From: Streptomyces sp. CB02366
GTDB taxonomy: Bacteria; Actinomycetota; Actinomycetes; Streptomycetales; Streptomycetaceae
Assembly: GCF_001905905.1 (NCBI RefSeq)
Contig: NZ_LIVT01000009.1
Location: forward strand, 124,001 to 188,000
Direction of reading: 5' to 3'
Length of the DNA stretch: 64,000 nt
The notes beneath the pieces were generated by a model. That model saw nothing but the letters and a program-made list of their open reading frames with translations. It was not told where the DNA came from and did not search any database. Made by a program: the position numbers and the translations under genes. Shown piece after piece: positions 17,436-24,534 of the stretch (position 1 is the stretch's first letter; each line of letters starts with the position of its first letter).

Positions 17436-18191
17436 TCAGTTCACGGCGGGGACGCCGGCAACGTGCTCCCGAGCCTGCCGGTCCATCTCCGCCCGGAAGG
17501 CGGCCACCAGATGTGGCTGAATCCGTCCGGTGTTGCGGTCACCGCCCTCGCAGACCGCTCCCCGCACCCCCACGATATCCGTGCCCATGCGGTTCAGCGG
17601 ACCCAGGTCGGCTTGCGTGACGCTGCCCGCGAGGGCCGCGAGCACGCCGGAGGCGTGGGCCCGCCGGACGAACTCGGCGCAGACATCCGGGGGAACGTGG
17701 TCGAACAGCCGGCTTCCATCCTTGATGGCGGTGTCGAGCATGGCCGCGTCGGCGCCTGAGCGGGCGGCGATGTCGGGCACGGCGAGCGGATTGACGCAGC
17801 CGATGCGGTGGGCGTCGGCATAGCCGGAAGCGACGACGAGCGCGTCGGGCCGATGGTCCTTCACCGCCCGGACCACCGCGCGCATGACCTCGATGCCCTG
17901 TTCGGGCGTCGTGCATCCGTAGAGGCCGACCTTGATGTACGTGGCGCCGGAGACGACCGCGCCGAGCGCGGCCTGCGCCACCGTGCCGGGCTTGTACGGG
18001 ACGTCGCCCACGGTGGCGGACACCGGCTTGTCCGCCGGTACCGCGGCGCGGATCTCCCTGATGACCCACGGGAAGTTGGCGCCGAGCGAGCCCTCGTCGG
18101 GCTTCTTCACGTCGACGATGTCGAGGTGCTCCGCGGCTTTCGCACAATCGCGGGCTTCTTCGACGCTGTCCGGGGAGATGAGAAGCAACAC
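17436..18191 (-). CDS. (5-formylfuran-3-yl)methyl phosphate synthase-like enzyme (DUF556, MfnB family)
   Basis: A 251-aa TIM-barrel enzyme. In archaea and methylotrophs, MfnB condenses two glyceraldehyde-3-phosphate molecules into 4-(hydroxymethyl)-2-furancarboxaldehyde phosphate, the furan of methanofuran/methylofuran. Family features are present: the N-terminal LLLISPDSVEEA, the Schiff-base lysine region DIVDVKKPDEGSLGANFPW (K29 in this numbering), a second lysine in YIKVGLYG, and LDTAIKDGSRLFD with the late Asp/Lys pair. GTG 18191 has AAGGAG 7 nt upstream; GTG 18194 is an alternative. The length matches the family (about 235-250 aa). No other methanofuran genes are in the window. First gene of a four-gene operon, divergent from rsbQ. 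Confidence 0.88.
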   Translation of the reverse strand: MLLLISPDSVEEARDCAKAAEHLDIVDVKKPDEGSLGANFPWVIREIRAAVPADKPVSATVGDVPYKPGTVAQAALGAVVSGATYIKVGLYGCTTPEQGIEVMRAVVRAVKDHRPDALVVASGYADAHRIGCVNPLAVPDIAARSGADAAMLDTAIKDGSRLFDHVPPDVCAEFVRRAHASGVLAALAGSVTQADLGPLNRMGTDIVGVRGAVCEGGDRNTGRIQPHLVAAFRAEMDRQAREHVAGVPAVN

Positions 18192-18557
18192 CACTGAACT
18201 CCTTCTGCCGCATGCCCACCTGGCCGAGGGACAGGGGTGCGGATCGCCTGGTTCATATGCGGTGCGCTCATCATTTCCCTCATCCGGGGCCACCGGTAGG
18301 GCGCGCGGGGTTGTCCGGGGCGCTGACCCTCACCTGCAGTGCGCCGTGCATAGCGGGATGAACCGGTCCCGCCGGCACCATGGCCGTGCGGGGTCGAGGG
18401 CCGGGGTGTACCACCACGTCCTCGCGTTCCCCGGCCTTGCCGCTCCGTGAGACGCCTCCCCGGCCCGTGGTCCCGGACCGACCGTGAGGAACCCGCGGGG
18501 GCGCCGGGAGCCGGGCTCCTGCCTGGGGGCGGGGTGGGGAATGGGAGACTGGCAGGT
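18192..18557. promoter_or_regulatory. Divergent control region between the furan operon and the rsbQPV operon
   Basis: 366 bp with no credible gene. Both operons must be transcribed from here. I see a modest AT-rich patch (18250-18280, including CATATG and TCATCATTT) that could hold a promoter for the minus-strand operon. I cannot identify a confident sigma-B-type or HrdB-type promoter pair, and no clear operator palindrome stands out. The region is long for a simple divergent promoter, which leaves room for a regulator site. Confidence 0.4.
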
Positions 18558-19358
18558 ATGGACATCCGTCGCAGGAACAACGTCACCGTCACCGGTCGCA
18601 TGGACGGGCCGGTACTTCTGCTGGCTCACGGGTTCGGCTGCGACCAGAACATGTGGCGCCTGGTGGTGCCCGCGTTGGCGGAGAAATACCGGGTGGTGCT
18701 CTTCGACTACGTGGGTTCGGGCCGGGCGGACCCTTCGGCCTGGGACGAGCGGCGTTACAGCTCGCTGGATGGATATGTCCAGGACGTGCTGGAGGTGGTC
18801 GAAGAACTGGACCTGCGGGACGCGACGTTCGTGGGGCACTCGGTCAGCGCGATGGTGGGGGCGCTCGCGACGGCGAAGGCCCCGCAGCGGCTGTCCCGGC
18901 TGGTAATGGTCGCTCCTTCGCCCTGCTACATCGACGACGAGGGCTACCGGGGCGGGTTCAGCGCCGAGGACATCGACGAGCTGCTGGAGTCGTTGGAATC
19001 GAACTATCTGGGTTGGTCGGCGGCGATGGCCCCGGTCATCATGGGCAACGACGACCGGCCGGAACTCGGCCGGGAACTGGCCGCCTCGTTCTGCGCGACC
19101 GACCCCGAGATGGCGCGGGTCTTCGCTCGCACGACGTTCCTGTCCGACAGCCGGGGGGACCTCAAGACGGTCACGGCGCCGACGCTGATCCTGGAGTGCC
19201 GACAGGACGTGATCGCCCCCCGTGAAGTCGGCGCCTACGTCCGTGATGCCATCCCCGCCAGCCGGCTGGTCACCCTGGAAGCGACCGGGCACTGTCCGCA
19301 GCTGAGCGCACCGCAGGCCACGGCCGCGGCGATCGTCGAGTTCGTGGGAACCGCCTGA
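18558..19358 (+). CDS. rsbQ: RsbQ-type alpha/beta hydrolase, energy-stress signalling receptor
   Basis: A 266-aa protein that matches Bacillus RsbQ closely along its length: AHGFGCDQNMW, RVVLFDYVGSGRADPSAW, YSSLDGYVQDVLEV, GHSVSAM, VMVAPSPCYIDDEGY and GHCPQLS. The catalytic triad is S95, D217 and H245. RsbQ is needed by the PAS phosphatase RsbP to report energy stress and is thought to handle a small hydrophobic molecule; the fold is the one used by plant strigolactone/karrikin receptors. ATG 18558 is chosen by alignment to RsbQ; the longer frame adds 37 unrelated residues. It overlaps the next gene by one base, so synthesis with RsbP is coupled. Confidence 0.93.
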   Translation: MDIRRRNNVTVTGRMDGPVLLLAHGFGCDQNMWRLVVPALAEKYRVVLFDYVGSGRADPSAWDERRYSSLDGYVQDVLEVVEELDLRDATFVGHSVSAMVGALATAKAPQRLSRLVMVAPSPCYIDDEGYRGGFSAEDIDELLESLESNYLGWSAAMAPVIMGNDDRPELGRELAASFCATDPEMARVFARTTFLSDSRGDLKTVTAPTLILECRQDVIAPREVGAYVRDAIPASRLVTLEATGHCPQLSAPQATAAAIVEFVGTA

Positions 19359-20641
19359 TGATGTGCGGCATCGGCCAGGTTCCGGATCCGGCCGAGGAAG
19401 AGGACGTCCATGCCACCGACGCGGTGTTCACCTCGTTGCTGGAGGACAGCGCCGAGGAGCTGTACGAGCAGGCTCCCTGTGGATATCTGTCGACGCTGAT
19501 GGACGGCACCATCGCGAAGATCAACGCCACGCTGCTGGAGTGGCTGGGTATGGAACGGTCCCGGGTGGTGGGGCGGATGCGGTTCACCGACCTGCTGACC
19601 GTAGGCGGCAAGCTGTACCACGAGACGCACTTCGCCCCCTTGCTTCAGATGAAGGGCGAAGCCAGCGGTATCGCCCTGGACGTCAAGGGAGCCGCCGGAC
19701 GGATGCCGGTGCTGGTCACCTCGAAGGTGAAGACCAGCGAGGACGGCGAGCCGCTGCTGATCCGTACCACCGTCTTCGACGCGCGCGACCGCCGCGCCTA
19801 TGAGGCCGAACTGCTGCGTGGCCGCCGGGCGGCCGAGGAGGCGCGGCGGCAGGCCGAGGCCGACCGCGTCCGGCTTCAGGAGGCGCTCGCCGTTCTCCAG
19901 CAGAGCCTGCTGCCCTCCGAACTGCCCGCGGTTCCCGGTATGGAAGCAGCTTCCCACTACCACACGGCCTCCCCCGACCTGCTGGGCGGAGACTTCTACG
20001 ACCTCTTCCCCCTGGACGCCGACCGGTGGGCATTCTTCCTCGGCGACGTCTGCGGAAAGGGCCCCCAGGCCGCCGCGGTCACCTCGCTGGCCCGCTACAC
20101 CCTGCGCGCCGCCGCCCTCCACGACCCCGACCCCGTCAACGCCCTCACCACCCTGAACACGGTGTTGCACGACCGGTACTCCAGGGGCGAGGGGCGCTAC
20201 TGCACCGTCATATTCGGCGTGCTCGAACCCGCCGACGGCCACGTCGAGGTTCACCTGGCCTCCGGAGGGCACCCCTCCGCCCTGATCCAGCGCGTCGACG
20301 GCAGTGCCGACTACCTCCCCACCCCCGGCGGCATGCTCGTCGGCGTGCTTCCCCAGGCCGCCTTCTCCGCCGCCCGCGCCCGGCTGTGCCCCGGCGATAC
20401 TCTCCTGCTGTACACCGACGGCCTGACCGAGGCCCGCATCGGACCGGACCGCGTACTGTATGGCGACGAAGCCCTGCGCAGCTTCACCACCACCCAGCCT
20501 GCGCGCGGCCCGCAAGCACTGATCACGGCTCTGACAGGGCTGCTCGCCTCCTTCGGCGATGGACTCGACGACGACACCGCGCTGCTGGCCCTCGGCGTGC
20601 CCGCCCCGTTCACCGCGCCCAGGAGTGACGACCTGAAATGA
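19358..20641 (+). CDS. rsbP: RsbP-type PAS-PP2C phosphatase
   Basis: A 427-aa protein with an N-terminal PAS domain (about 30-150: YEQAPCGYLSTLMDGTIAKI), a coiled coil (GRRAAEEARRQAEADRVRLQ) and a C-terminal SpoIIE/PP2C domain. Metal-binding and catalytic motifs are intact: GGDFYD, LGDVCGKG, ASGGHPS, LYTDGLTE and DDDTALLAL. In Bacillus, RsbP dephosphorylates the anti-anti-sigma factor RsbV when RsbQ signals energy stress. The order rsbQ-rsbP-STAS with ATG overlaps is the same logic. ATG 19358 overlaps the rsbQ stop (TGATG); ATG 19361 is also possible. No transmembrane segment is seen, so it acts in the cytoplasm. Confidence 0.92.
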   Translation: MMCGIGQVPDPAEEEDVHATDAVFTSLLEDSAEELYEQAPCGYLSTLMDGTIAKINATLLEWLGMERSRVVGRMRFTDLLTVGGKLYHETHFAPLLQMKGEASGIALDVKGAAGRMPVLVTSKVKTSEDGEPLLIRTTVFDARDRRAYEAELLRGRRAAEEARRQAEADRVRLQEALAVLQQSLLPSELPAVPGMEAASHYHTASPDLLGGDFYDLFPLDADRWAFFLGDVCGKGPQAAAVTSLARYTLRAAALHDPDPVNALTTLNTVLHDRYSRGEGRYCTVIFGVLEPADGHVEVHLASGGHPSALIQRVDGSADYLPTPGGMLVGVLPQAAFSAARARLCPGDTLLLYTDGLTEARIGPDRVLYGDEALRSFTTTQPARGPQALITALTGLLASFGDGLDDDTALLALGVPAPFTAPRSDDLK

Positions 20642-20991
20642 GCCCACTCACGATCACTGCCCGAGACGCCGGCACCGGTCCCGTACTGGAGATCCTCGGC
20701 GACCTCGACTACGAGACCACGCCCGAACTGCGCGCCTCCCTGGACGGCCTCACGGTCGCGGCGGGGCAACTGCTGGTTCTCGACCTGGCCGGTCTGGGCT
20801 TCTGCGACTCCAGCGGGATCAGTGCCCTCATCTCAGCCAGAAACCTGGCTGTCGAGCGAGGCGGCAGCATCGCCTTGGCCGCAGTCCCCGCCAACACCCT
20901 CCGCATCCTGAGCATCGTCGGTCTGGACCAGGTCTTCACCATCCTTCCGGATGCCGCGACCGCCACCGGCCCGGATCTCATGACCGGCTGA
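20638..20991 (+). CDS. rsbV: STAS-domain anti-anti-sigma factor (RsbV-like)
   Basis: A 117-aa STAS protein. The phosphorylation site is FCDSSGIS (Ser58), and the fold pattern (EILGDLDYETTPELRASL, LLVLDLAGLGFCDSSG) is typical of SpoIIAA/RsbV. It overlaps the phosphatase stop by ATGA, so it is the predicted substrate of the PP2C domain. When dephosphorylated it should bind an anti-sigma kinase and free a sigma factor. No RsbW-like kinase or sigma factor gene lies in the window, so the partner must be encoded elsewhere. IS debris begins right after the stop. Confidence 0.92.
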   Translation: MSPLTITARDAGTGPVLEILGDLDYETTPELRASLDGLTVAAGQLLVLDLAGLGFCDSSGISALISARNLAVERGGSIALAAVPANTLRILSIVGLDQVFTILPDAATATGPDLMTG

Positions 20992-21019
20992 GCCCCGGTC
21001 CACGGAGCGTGGTCGAACC

Positions 21020-21153
21020 GCCCCAGGGGGCGGCAGTCCGTCGAAGCGGGTGGCGATCACGCGGAACCGCTTCAGAGGGCCGAAGCAGCGCTCGGCCACG
21101 TTGCGGGCCTTGCAGAGGTCGCGGTCGAGGACCGGCGGCCTGCCGCCGGCCGA
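21020..21153 (-). pseudogene. IS5-family transposase C-terminal fragment
   Basis: On the minus strand, GGRPPVLDRDLCKARN and VAERCFGPLKRFRVIATRFD match the last catalytic region of IS5-type DDE transposases (RN..ER.F..LK..R..ATR.D, containing the final catalytic Glu). Nothing of the N-terminal or DDE core is nearby, so it is a relic. It lies between rsbV and a convergent small gene and may mark an old insertion that reshaped this junction. Confidence 0.7.
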
Positions 21154-21221
21154 CACGTGCCGCAGGCGGTCGGTCCTCTGGCCGGCCTGTGCCGACCTGG
21201 ACCTGTTCAAGCGGACGGGCG

Positions 21222-21512
21222 CTATGCCGGTTCCGCTCCGACCGGCGGGACCGTCGCGCCCTCGCCGGAGCGGACGGCTTCGACCACGCTCTGGTGGAAG
21301 GAGCGGCTCTCCTCCTCGGAGGGGCACGGCACCGGGCTGCCGGTGAGGGTGAACCAGTCCGAGGAGCCGCTGTACTGCACGGCCACCGACGCCTGTCCGT
21401 CGGACCAGGTCGTATGGATCGTGAGGTCGCCGCTGAGGATGCCCGCCTCTTCGGTGCGCACTCCGCCGGTTCCCGCATAGACGCCGCTGGTCGTCCACGA
21501 TGCCCAGTTCAT
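21222..21512 (-). CDS. Conserved hypothetical protein, 96 aa
   Basis: A small soluble protein (NWASWTTSGVYAG, LSGDLTIHTTWSDGQASVAV, WFTLTGSPVPCPSEEESRS). ATG 21512 is preferred over the earlier start because GAGAGG lies about 8 nt upstream. The pattern is one I associate with a conserved streptomycete family of unknown function, but no domain name is secure. The C-terminus ends next to IS5 transposase scrap, so it may be slightly altered. Nothing nearby suggests its role. Confidence 0.6.
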   Translation of the reverse strand: MNWASWTTSGVYAGTGGVRTEEAGILSGDLTIHTTWSDGQASVAVQYSGSSDWFTLTGSPVPCPSEEESRSFHQSVVEAVRSGEGATVPPVGAEPA

Positions 21513-21628
21513 GGCGGCCACCTCTCGGACGATGACGAGTCTGTCCAGCCCGCTGACTCCTTCCGAGTATGGCACCGCCGAACGGACTACGCACGGATGT
21601 GCGAGGGGCCGGGCCGCAGCCCCGCCCC

Positions 21629-22138
21629 TCAGGCGCGTTCCAGCATTCCGCGCACGTAGGCGGCCTGGCCGGCGTGCTGCAGGTCCTCGGCGACGACGCT
21701 GATCAGCCGGACGCCCAGCGTCACCGGGGGTGACCAGTTCTCGTCCACGACGCGGTCGAGCGCGTGGCCCTCGAGTCCCGCGACGAAGCCCAGGGTCCGC
21801 TCCTGCACGGCGTCGAAGTAGCCGAGGAGGAGGCCGGCGGATTCCACGCGGACGGCGGCGACCTCGTCAGCGCTCTGTCCGTAGCCGGTCGCCGTCGAAT
21901 CGAACGGGAGTGCGAAGCGGTCGGCCCAGCCCTCGGTGAGCCAGATCTGCTCGGTTCCGGCGGCGTCGGCGATGTGGTCGTCCTGGACGCGCGTGAGGTG
22001 CCACACGAGCCAGGAGATCGAGTTCGCCTCCGGGTCGACGCGGGCGTCGAGGTCGTCGGGTGCGAGTCCTTCGACGGCGGCGTGGACCGCTTCCCCGATC
22101 CGGTCGAACGCTTCGGCCAGCATGGCTGCGGTGTTCAT
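21629..22138 (-). CDS. DinB/DUF664-family protein (mycothiol-dependent enzyme type)
   Basis: A 169-aa four-helix-bundle protein. The predicted metal ligands are in SISWLVWHLTRVQDDHI and in the C-terminal EDLQHAGQAAYVRG. This family includes mycothiol S-transferases and maleylpyruvate isomerases of actinobacteria, which detoxify or transform small electrophiles with a metal and mycothiol. ATG 22138 begins NTAAMLAEAFDRIGEA; the longer frame upstream has no family character. It lies 80 bp downstream of the epoxide hydrolase gene on the same strand and could be co-transcribed, a sensible pairing for electrophile disposal. Substrate unknown. Confidence 0.85.
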   Translation of the reverse strand: MNTAAMLAEAFDRIGEAVHAAVEGLAPDDLDARVDPEANSISWLVWHLTRVQDDHIADAAGTEQIWLTEGWADRFALPFDSTATGYGQSADEVAAVRVESAGLLLGYFDAVQERTLGFVAGLEGHALDRVVDENWSPPVTLGVRLISVVAEDLQHAGQAAYVRGMLERA

Positions 22139-22218
22139 CCGCCCACCTTGGCCCCGCCGGCCCGCGGTGCCGGGTTGCGACACACCGCCGGGACGGCGGG
22201 AAGGCCGGAAGGCCGCCC

Positions 22219-23250
22219 TCACGCCCCGCGGCGCAGGCCGTGCAGCCAGTCGGTCAGCAGGCGGTTGACCTCGTCGGGGCGTTCCTGCTGGATCCAGTGG
22301 CCGCAGCCGTCGAGGACATGGGCGGCGGACAGGCCGGGGAGGGTCTTCGGGTAGGCGGCGATGGCCTCGGACATCCAGGCGGTGGAGGCGTCCAGGGCGC
22401 CGCCGATGAAGATCGAGGGCTGGGTGAGGGGCGCCCCGTCCCAGGCGGCGAGGTCCTCCCAGTCCCGGTCGACGTTGCGGTAGCGGTTGAGCGCGCCGCT
22501 CAGGCCGGTGCGCTCGAACTCCTCCGCGTAGACGTCGAGGTCCCGCTCGTCGAGCCAGCCCGGCAGCCTCCCGGCGGGGAACCGGTCGGCCATGCGCCCG
22601 CCCGGCGGCACGAAGAAGAGGCCGGGGTGGCCGTCGGAGGCGGGGGCGTCGCCGGAGAGGCCGGCGTAGAAGCCGGCGAGCCAGCCGCGTACGTCCGGTT
22701 CGATCTCGGCCTCGGCGCGGCCGGGGGTCTGGAAGTAGCTGACGTAGAACTCCTCCTCACCGCCGACGGCGGCGAAACCCTCGGTGGGGCGGGGGCCGCC
22801 CCGGGGCGTGTAGGGGACGCCGAGGAGGCCCACGGCGGTGAAGACGTCGGGGCGGAGCAGGGCGCTGTTCGCGGCGATGGGCGAGCCCCAGTCGTGTCCG
22901 ACGACCGTGGCGGTCTCCTCGCCGAGCGCGCGGACGACGGCGGTGTTGTCGGCGACGTGGGCGAGCATGCGGTAGGCGTCGGCGGCGGCGGGGGCGGAGG
23001 AGCGCCCGTAGCCGCGTACGTCGATGGCGACGGCCCGGTGTCCGGCGGCGGCCAGGGCGGGGAGCTGGTGGCGCCAGGAGTACCAGGACTCGGGGAAGCC
23101 GTGGACGAGCAGGACCAGGGGGCCGTCGCCCTGCTCGACGCAGTGGATGCGGCCGCCGGGGACGTCGACCGTTCGGTGGGTCGCGCCGGGCAGGGCGGTG
23201 GAGGGCCGGCCGGCGCGGTCCGTGGACGGGGCGGGTACGGGCTCGGGCAT
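22219..23250 (-). CDS. Alpha/beta-fold epoxide hydrolase
   Basis: A 343-aa enzyme with the epoxide hydrolase signature: HGFPESWYSWRHQL (oxyanion loop), nucleophile Asp in VVGHDWGSPIAA, the cap-domain tyrosine region (EEEFYVSYFQTPG and LNRYRNVDRDWE), and a late acid/His pair (ALDAST and DGCGHWIQQERP). It opens epoxides to diols through an alkyl-enzyme ester. No signal peptide, so cytosolic. The DinB-type gene follows on the same strand. A perfect short palindrome (23368-23384) lies about 120 bp upstream of the start and could be an operator. Confidence 0.9.
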   Translation of the reverse strand: MPEPVPAPSTDRAGRPSTALPGATHRTVDVPGGRIHCVEQGDGPLVLLVHGFPESWYSWRHQLPALAAAGHRAVAIDVRGYGRSSAPAAADAYRMLAHVADNTAVVRALGEETATVVGHDWGSPIAANSALLRPDVFTAVGLLGVPYTPRGGPRPTEGFAAVGGEEEFYVSYFQTPGRAEAEIEPDVRGWLAGFYAGLSGDAPASDGHPGLFFVPPGGRMADRFPAGRLPGWLDERDLDVYAEEFERTGLSGALNRYRNVDRDWEDLAAWDGAPLTQPSIFIGGALDASTAWMSEAIAAYPKTLPGLSAAHVLDGCGHWIQQERPDEVNRLLTDWLHGLRRGA

Positions 23251-23367
23251 CGTTCCTCCTGGGGCGCCCCGGGGCGGGCGGTCGTGACGCTTCGGCGGGC
23301 GGCCGGGCCGGGAGGCCCGGCCGCCCGGTCACGATCATTCGGCCGCCGCCCCGCCCGGACAAGGTTT

Positions 23368-23384
23368 TTTGCCGGTCCGGCAAA
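23368..23384. promoter_or_regulatory. Perfect palindrome upstream of the epoxide hydrolase gene
   Basis: TTTGCCGG-T-CCGGCAAA has 8-bp arms around one base and is preceded by a run of T. The U-tract is on the wrong side for a terminator of the small gene that ends at 23397, so an operator for the downstream minus-strand gene is at least as likely. Confidence 0.4.
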
Positions 23385-23396
23385 GAGCGGGGCGCT

Positions 23397-23630
23397 TCAG
23401 ACGAGGAGGTTCAGCAGGTGGGCGCAGGCGGCGGCCTCGTCCGGATGGCGGGTGAGGACGTCGTACGTTCCGCGCTCGAACGCACCGGTCTCCCAGCCCC
23501 CGCCCCGCCCCCGCCGGACGAAGAGGAAGTCCGTCGGAGTGGGGGCGGGCTCGTGGACGCCCTCGATCCAGTAGTAACCGCCGGGGATGTGCGCCTCGAC
23601 GAGTGCGGTGTGCAGGGCCCGGCGGTCCAT
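23397..23630 (-). CDS. Small protein coupled to the TNT toxin gene, candidate immunity or partner
   Basis: A 77-aa soluble acidic protein (ALHTALVEAHIPGGYYWIEG, EPAPTPTDFLFVRRG, WETGAFERGTYDVLTRHPDE). It starts 3 nt after the stop of the TNT-domain gene, so the two are translationally linked. It has no signal peptide, whereas the TNT protein does. In polymorphic-toxin loci a small gene immediately downstream of the toxin commonly encodes the immunity protein, which is the main reason for this suggestion. It does not resemble the mycobacterial immunity factor that I can recall. Function is inferred from position only. Confidence 0.65.
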   Translation of the reverse strand: MDRRALHTALVEAHIPGGYYWIEGVHEPAPTPTDFLFVRRGRGGGWETGAFERGTYDVLTRHPDEAAACAHLLNLLV

Positions 23631-23633
23631 GGG

Positions 23634-24308
23634 CTACGCCCCCGCGTGCGTCAGGTAGCCGTGGTCCAGCAGCCACTTCACATGGAGACGCTGCCCCTCG
23701 CCCGGGTCGAGGAAGACGGCGTCGAGCTTGATCTGCTGACCGCCGCCGGGCTGCTCGAACCACGGGGCGATGGCGCCCTGCCAGACCCAGAACGGCTTGG
23801 CGACCTTGTAGACGCGGTAGTCGCACGGAGTGTCCGCGTCCCGGGTGTTGAGGTTCTGCGGAGGCAGTGCGCGCTCGGCGTAGGCGTCGCCCGCCGGGGC
23901 CAGATAGCCGCCGTACTCCGAGCCGAAGCGGTCCAGGCGCTGGCCGGTGCGGAGCTTGACGGGCTCCTTGTCGATCTCGCCGTTCACCTCGGCGAAGCCG
24001 TCGTTGGGCGGGTACTTCCAGCTGCCCGTGTCGGCGGGGCCCTCCCAGTACTTCTTGAGGAAGTCCTGCGGAGTGAGGCCGCCGGTGCGCTGGTAGCCCT
24101 TCAGGAGCGGGCCGACCGGCGCGAGCCGCTTGCTGGGCAGCCACTTGGGGCCGAGGCGGGCGTCGTCGCGGAACTCTCCGGTGCAGGGTTCGTGGCGTTC
24201 GGCGGCGGGCGCGGGGCGGGCGGACGCCGGTGCGGCGCTCGCCGCCGGGGCGGAGATCAGTCCGGCGGTGACGCCGAGCGCGGCGAGTACGGTGCTGACG
24301 CGGTTCAT
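23634..24308 (-). CDS. Secreted TNT-domain protein, predicted NAD(+) glycohydrolase
   Basis: A 224-aa protein with a Sec signal peptide (NRVSTVLAALGVTAGLISAP, cleavage near ASAAPA). The rest is a single TNT domain (tuberculosis necrotising toxin, DUF4237): a helical lead (LKGYQRTGGLTPQDFLKKYW), YPPNDGFAEVNGE, the active-site region LRTGQRLDRFGSEYGGYLAP followed by RALPPQNLN, and the terminal GAIAPWFEQPGGGQQIKLD. TNT enzymes hydrolyse NAD+ and kill target cells. Unlike CpnT it has no channel or polymorphic-toxin delivery module, so it is simply exported. A tiny gene follows with a 3-nt gap. Role could be competition, defence or extracellular NAD scavenging. Confidence 0.85.
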   Translation of the reverse strand: MNRVSTVLAALGVTAGLISAPAASAAPASARPAPAAERHEPCTGEFRDDARLGPKWLPSKRLAPVGPLLKGYQRTGGLTPQDFLKKYWEGPADTGSWKYPPNDGFAEVNGEIDKEPVKLRTGQRLDRFGSEYGGYLAPAGDAYAERALPPQNLNTRDADTPCDYRVYKVAKPFWVWQGAIAPWFEQPGGGQQIKLDAVFLDPGEGQRLHVKWLLDHGYLTHAGA

Positions 24309-24534
24309 TCAGGGGTCTCCCGGGGCACTGACGATCGATCAGGACGGCTGACGTAGGGTAACCGCCCGATCACCCACGGGTGTCACGCCGTGCCGTTTTC
24401 CGGCCACCGGGAGCAGGGGCCCGGACCCTGTCCGGCGACGCGTTCGCGTCAAAAGCGGTGTGCGGTCGGCCGCCGTCCCCCGGCGCCCGCACGGGCGATC
24501 GCGCGCTCCCCGCCCGGCCGCCCGTGCGGAGCGG

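Noticed and set aside
18192..18557. Sigma-B-type promoter (GTTT and GGGTAT elements) before rsbQ
   Set aside because: Searched because of the operon's role, but no pair with correct spacing could be supported.
16024..21000. A known furan or butenolide (AfsA/MmfL-type) signalling cluster
   Set aside because: No AfsA-like or MmfL-like synthase and no ArpA-type TetR receptor is present; the synthase here is of the unrelated DUF556 type.
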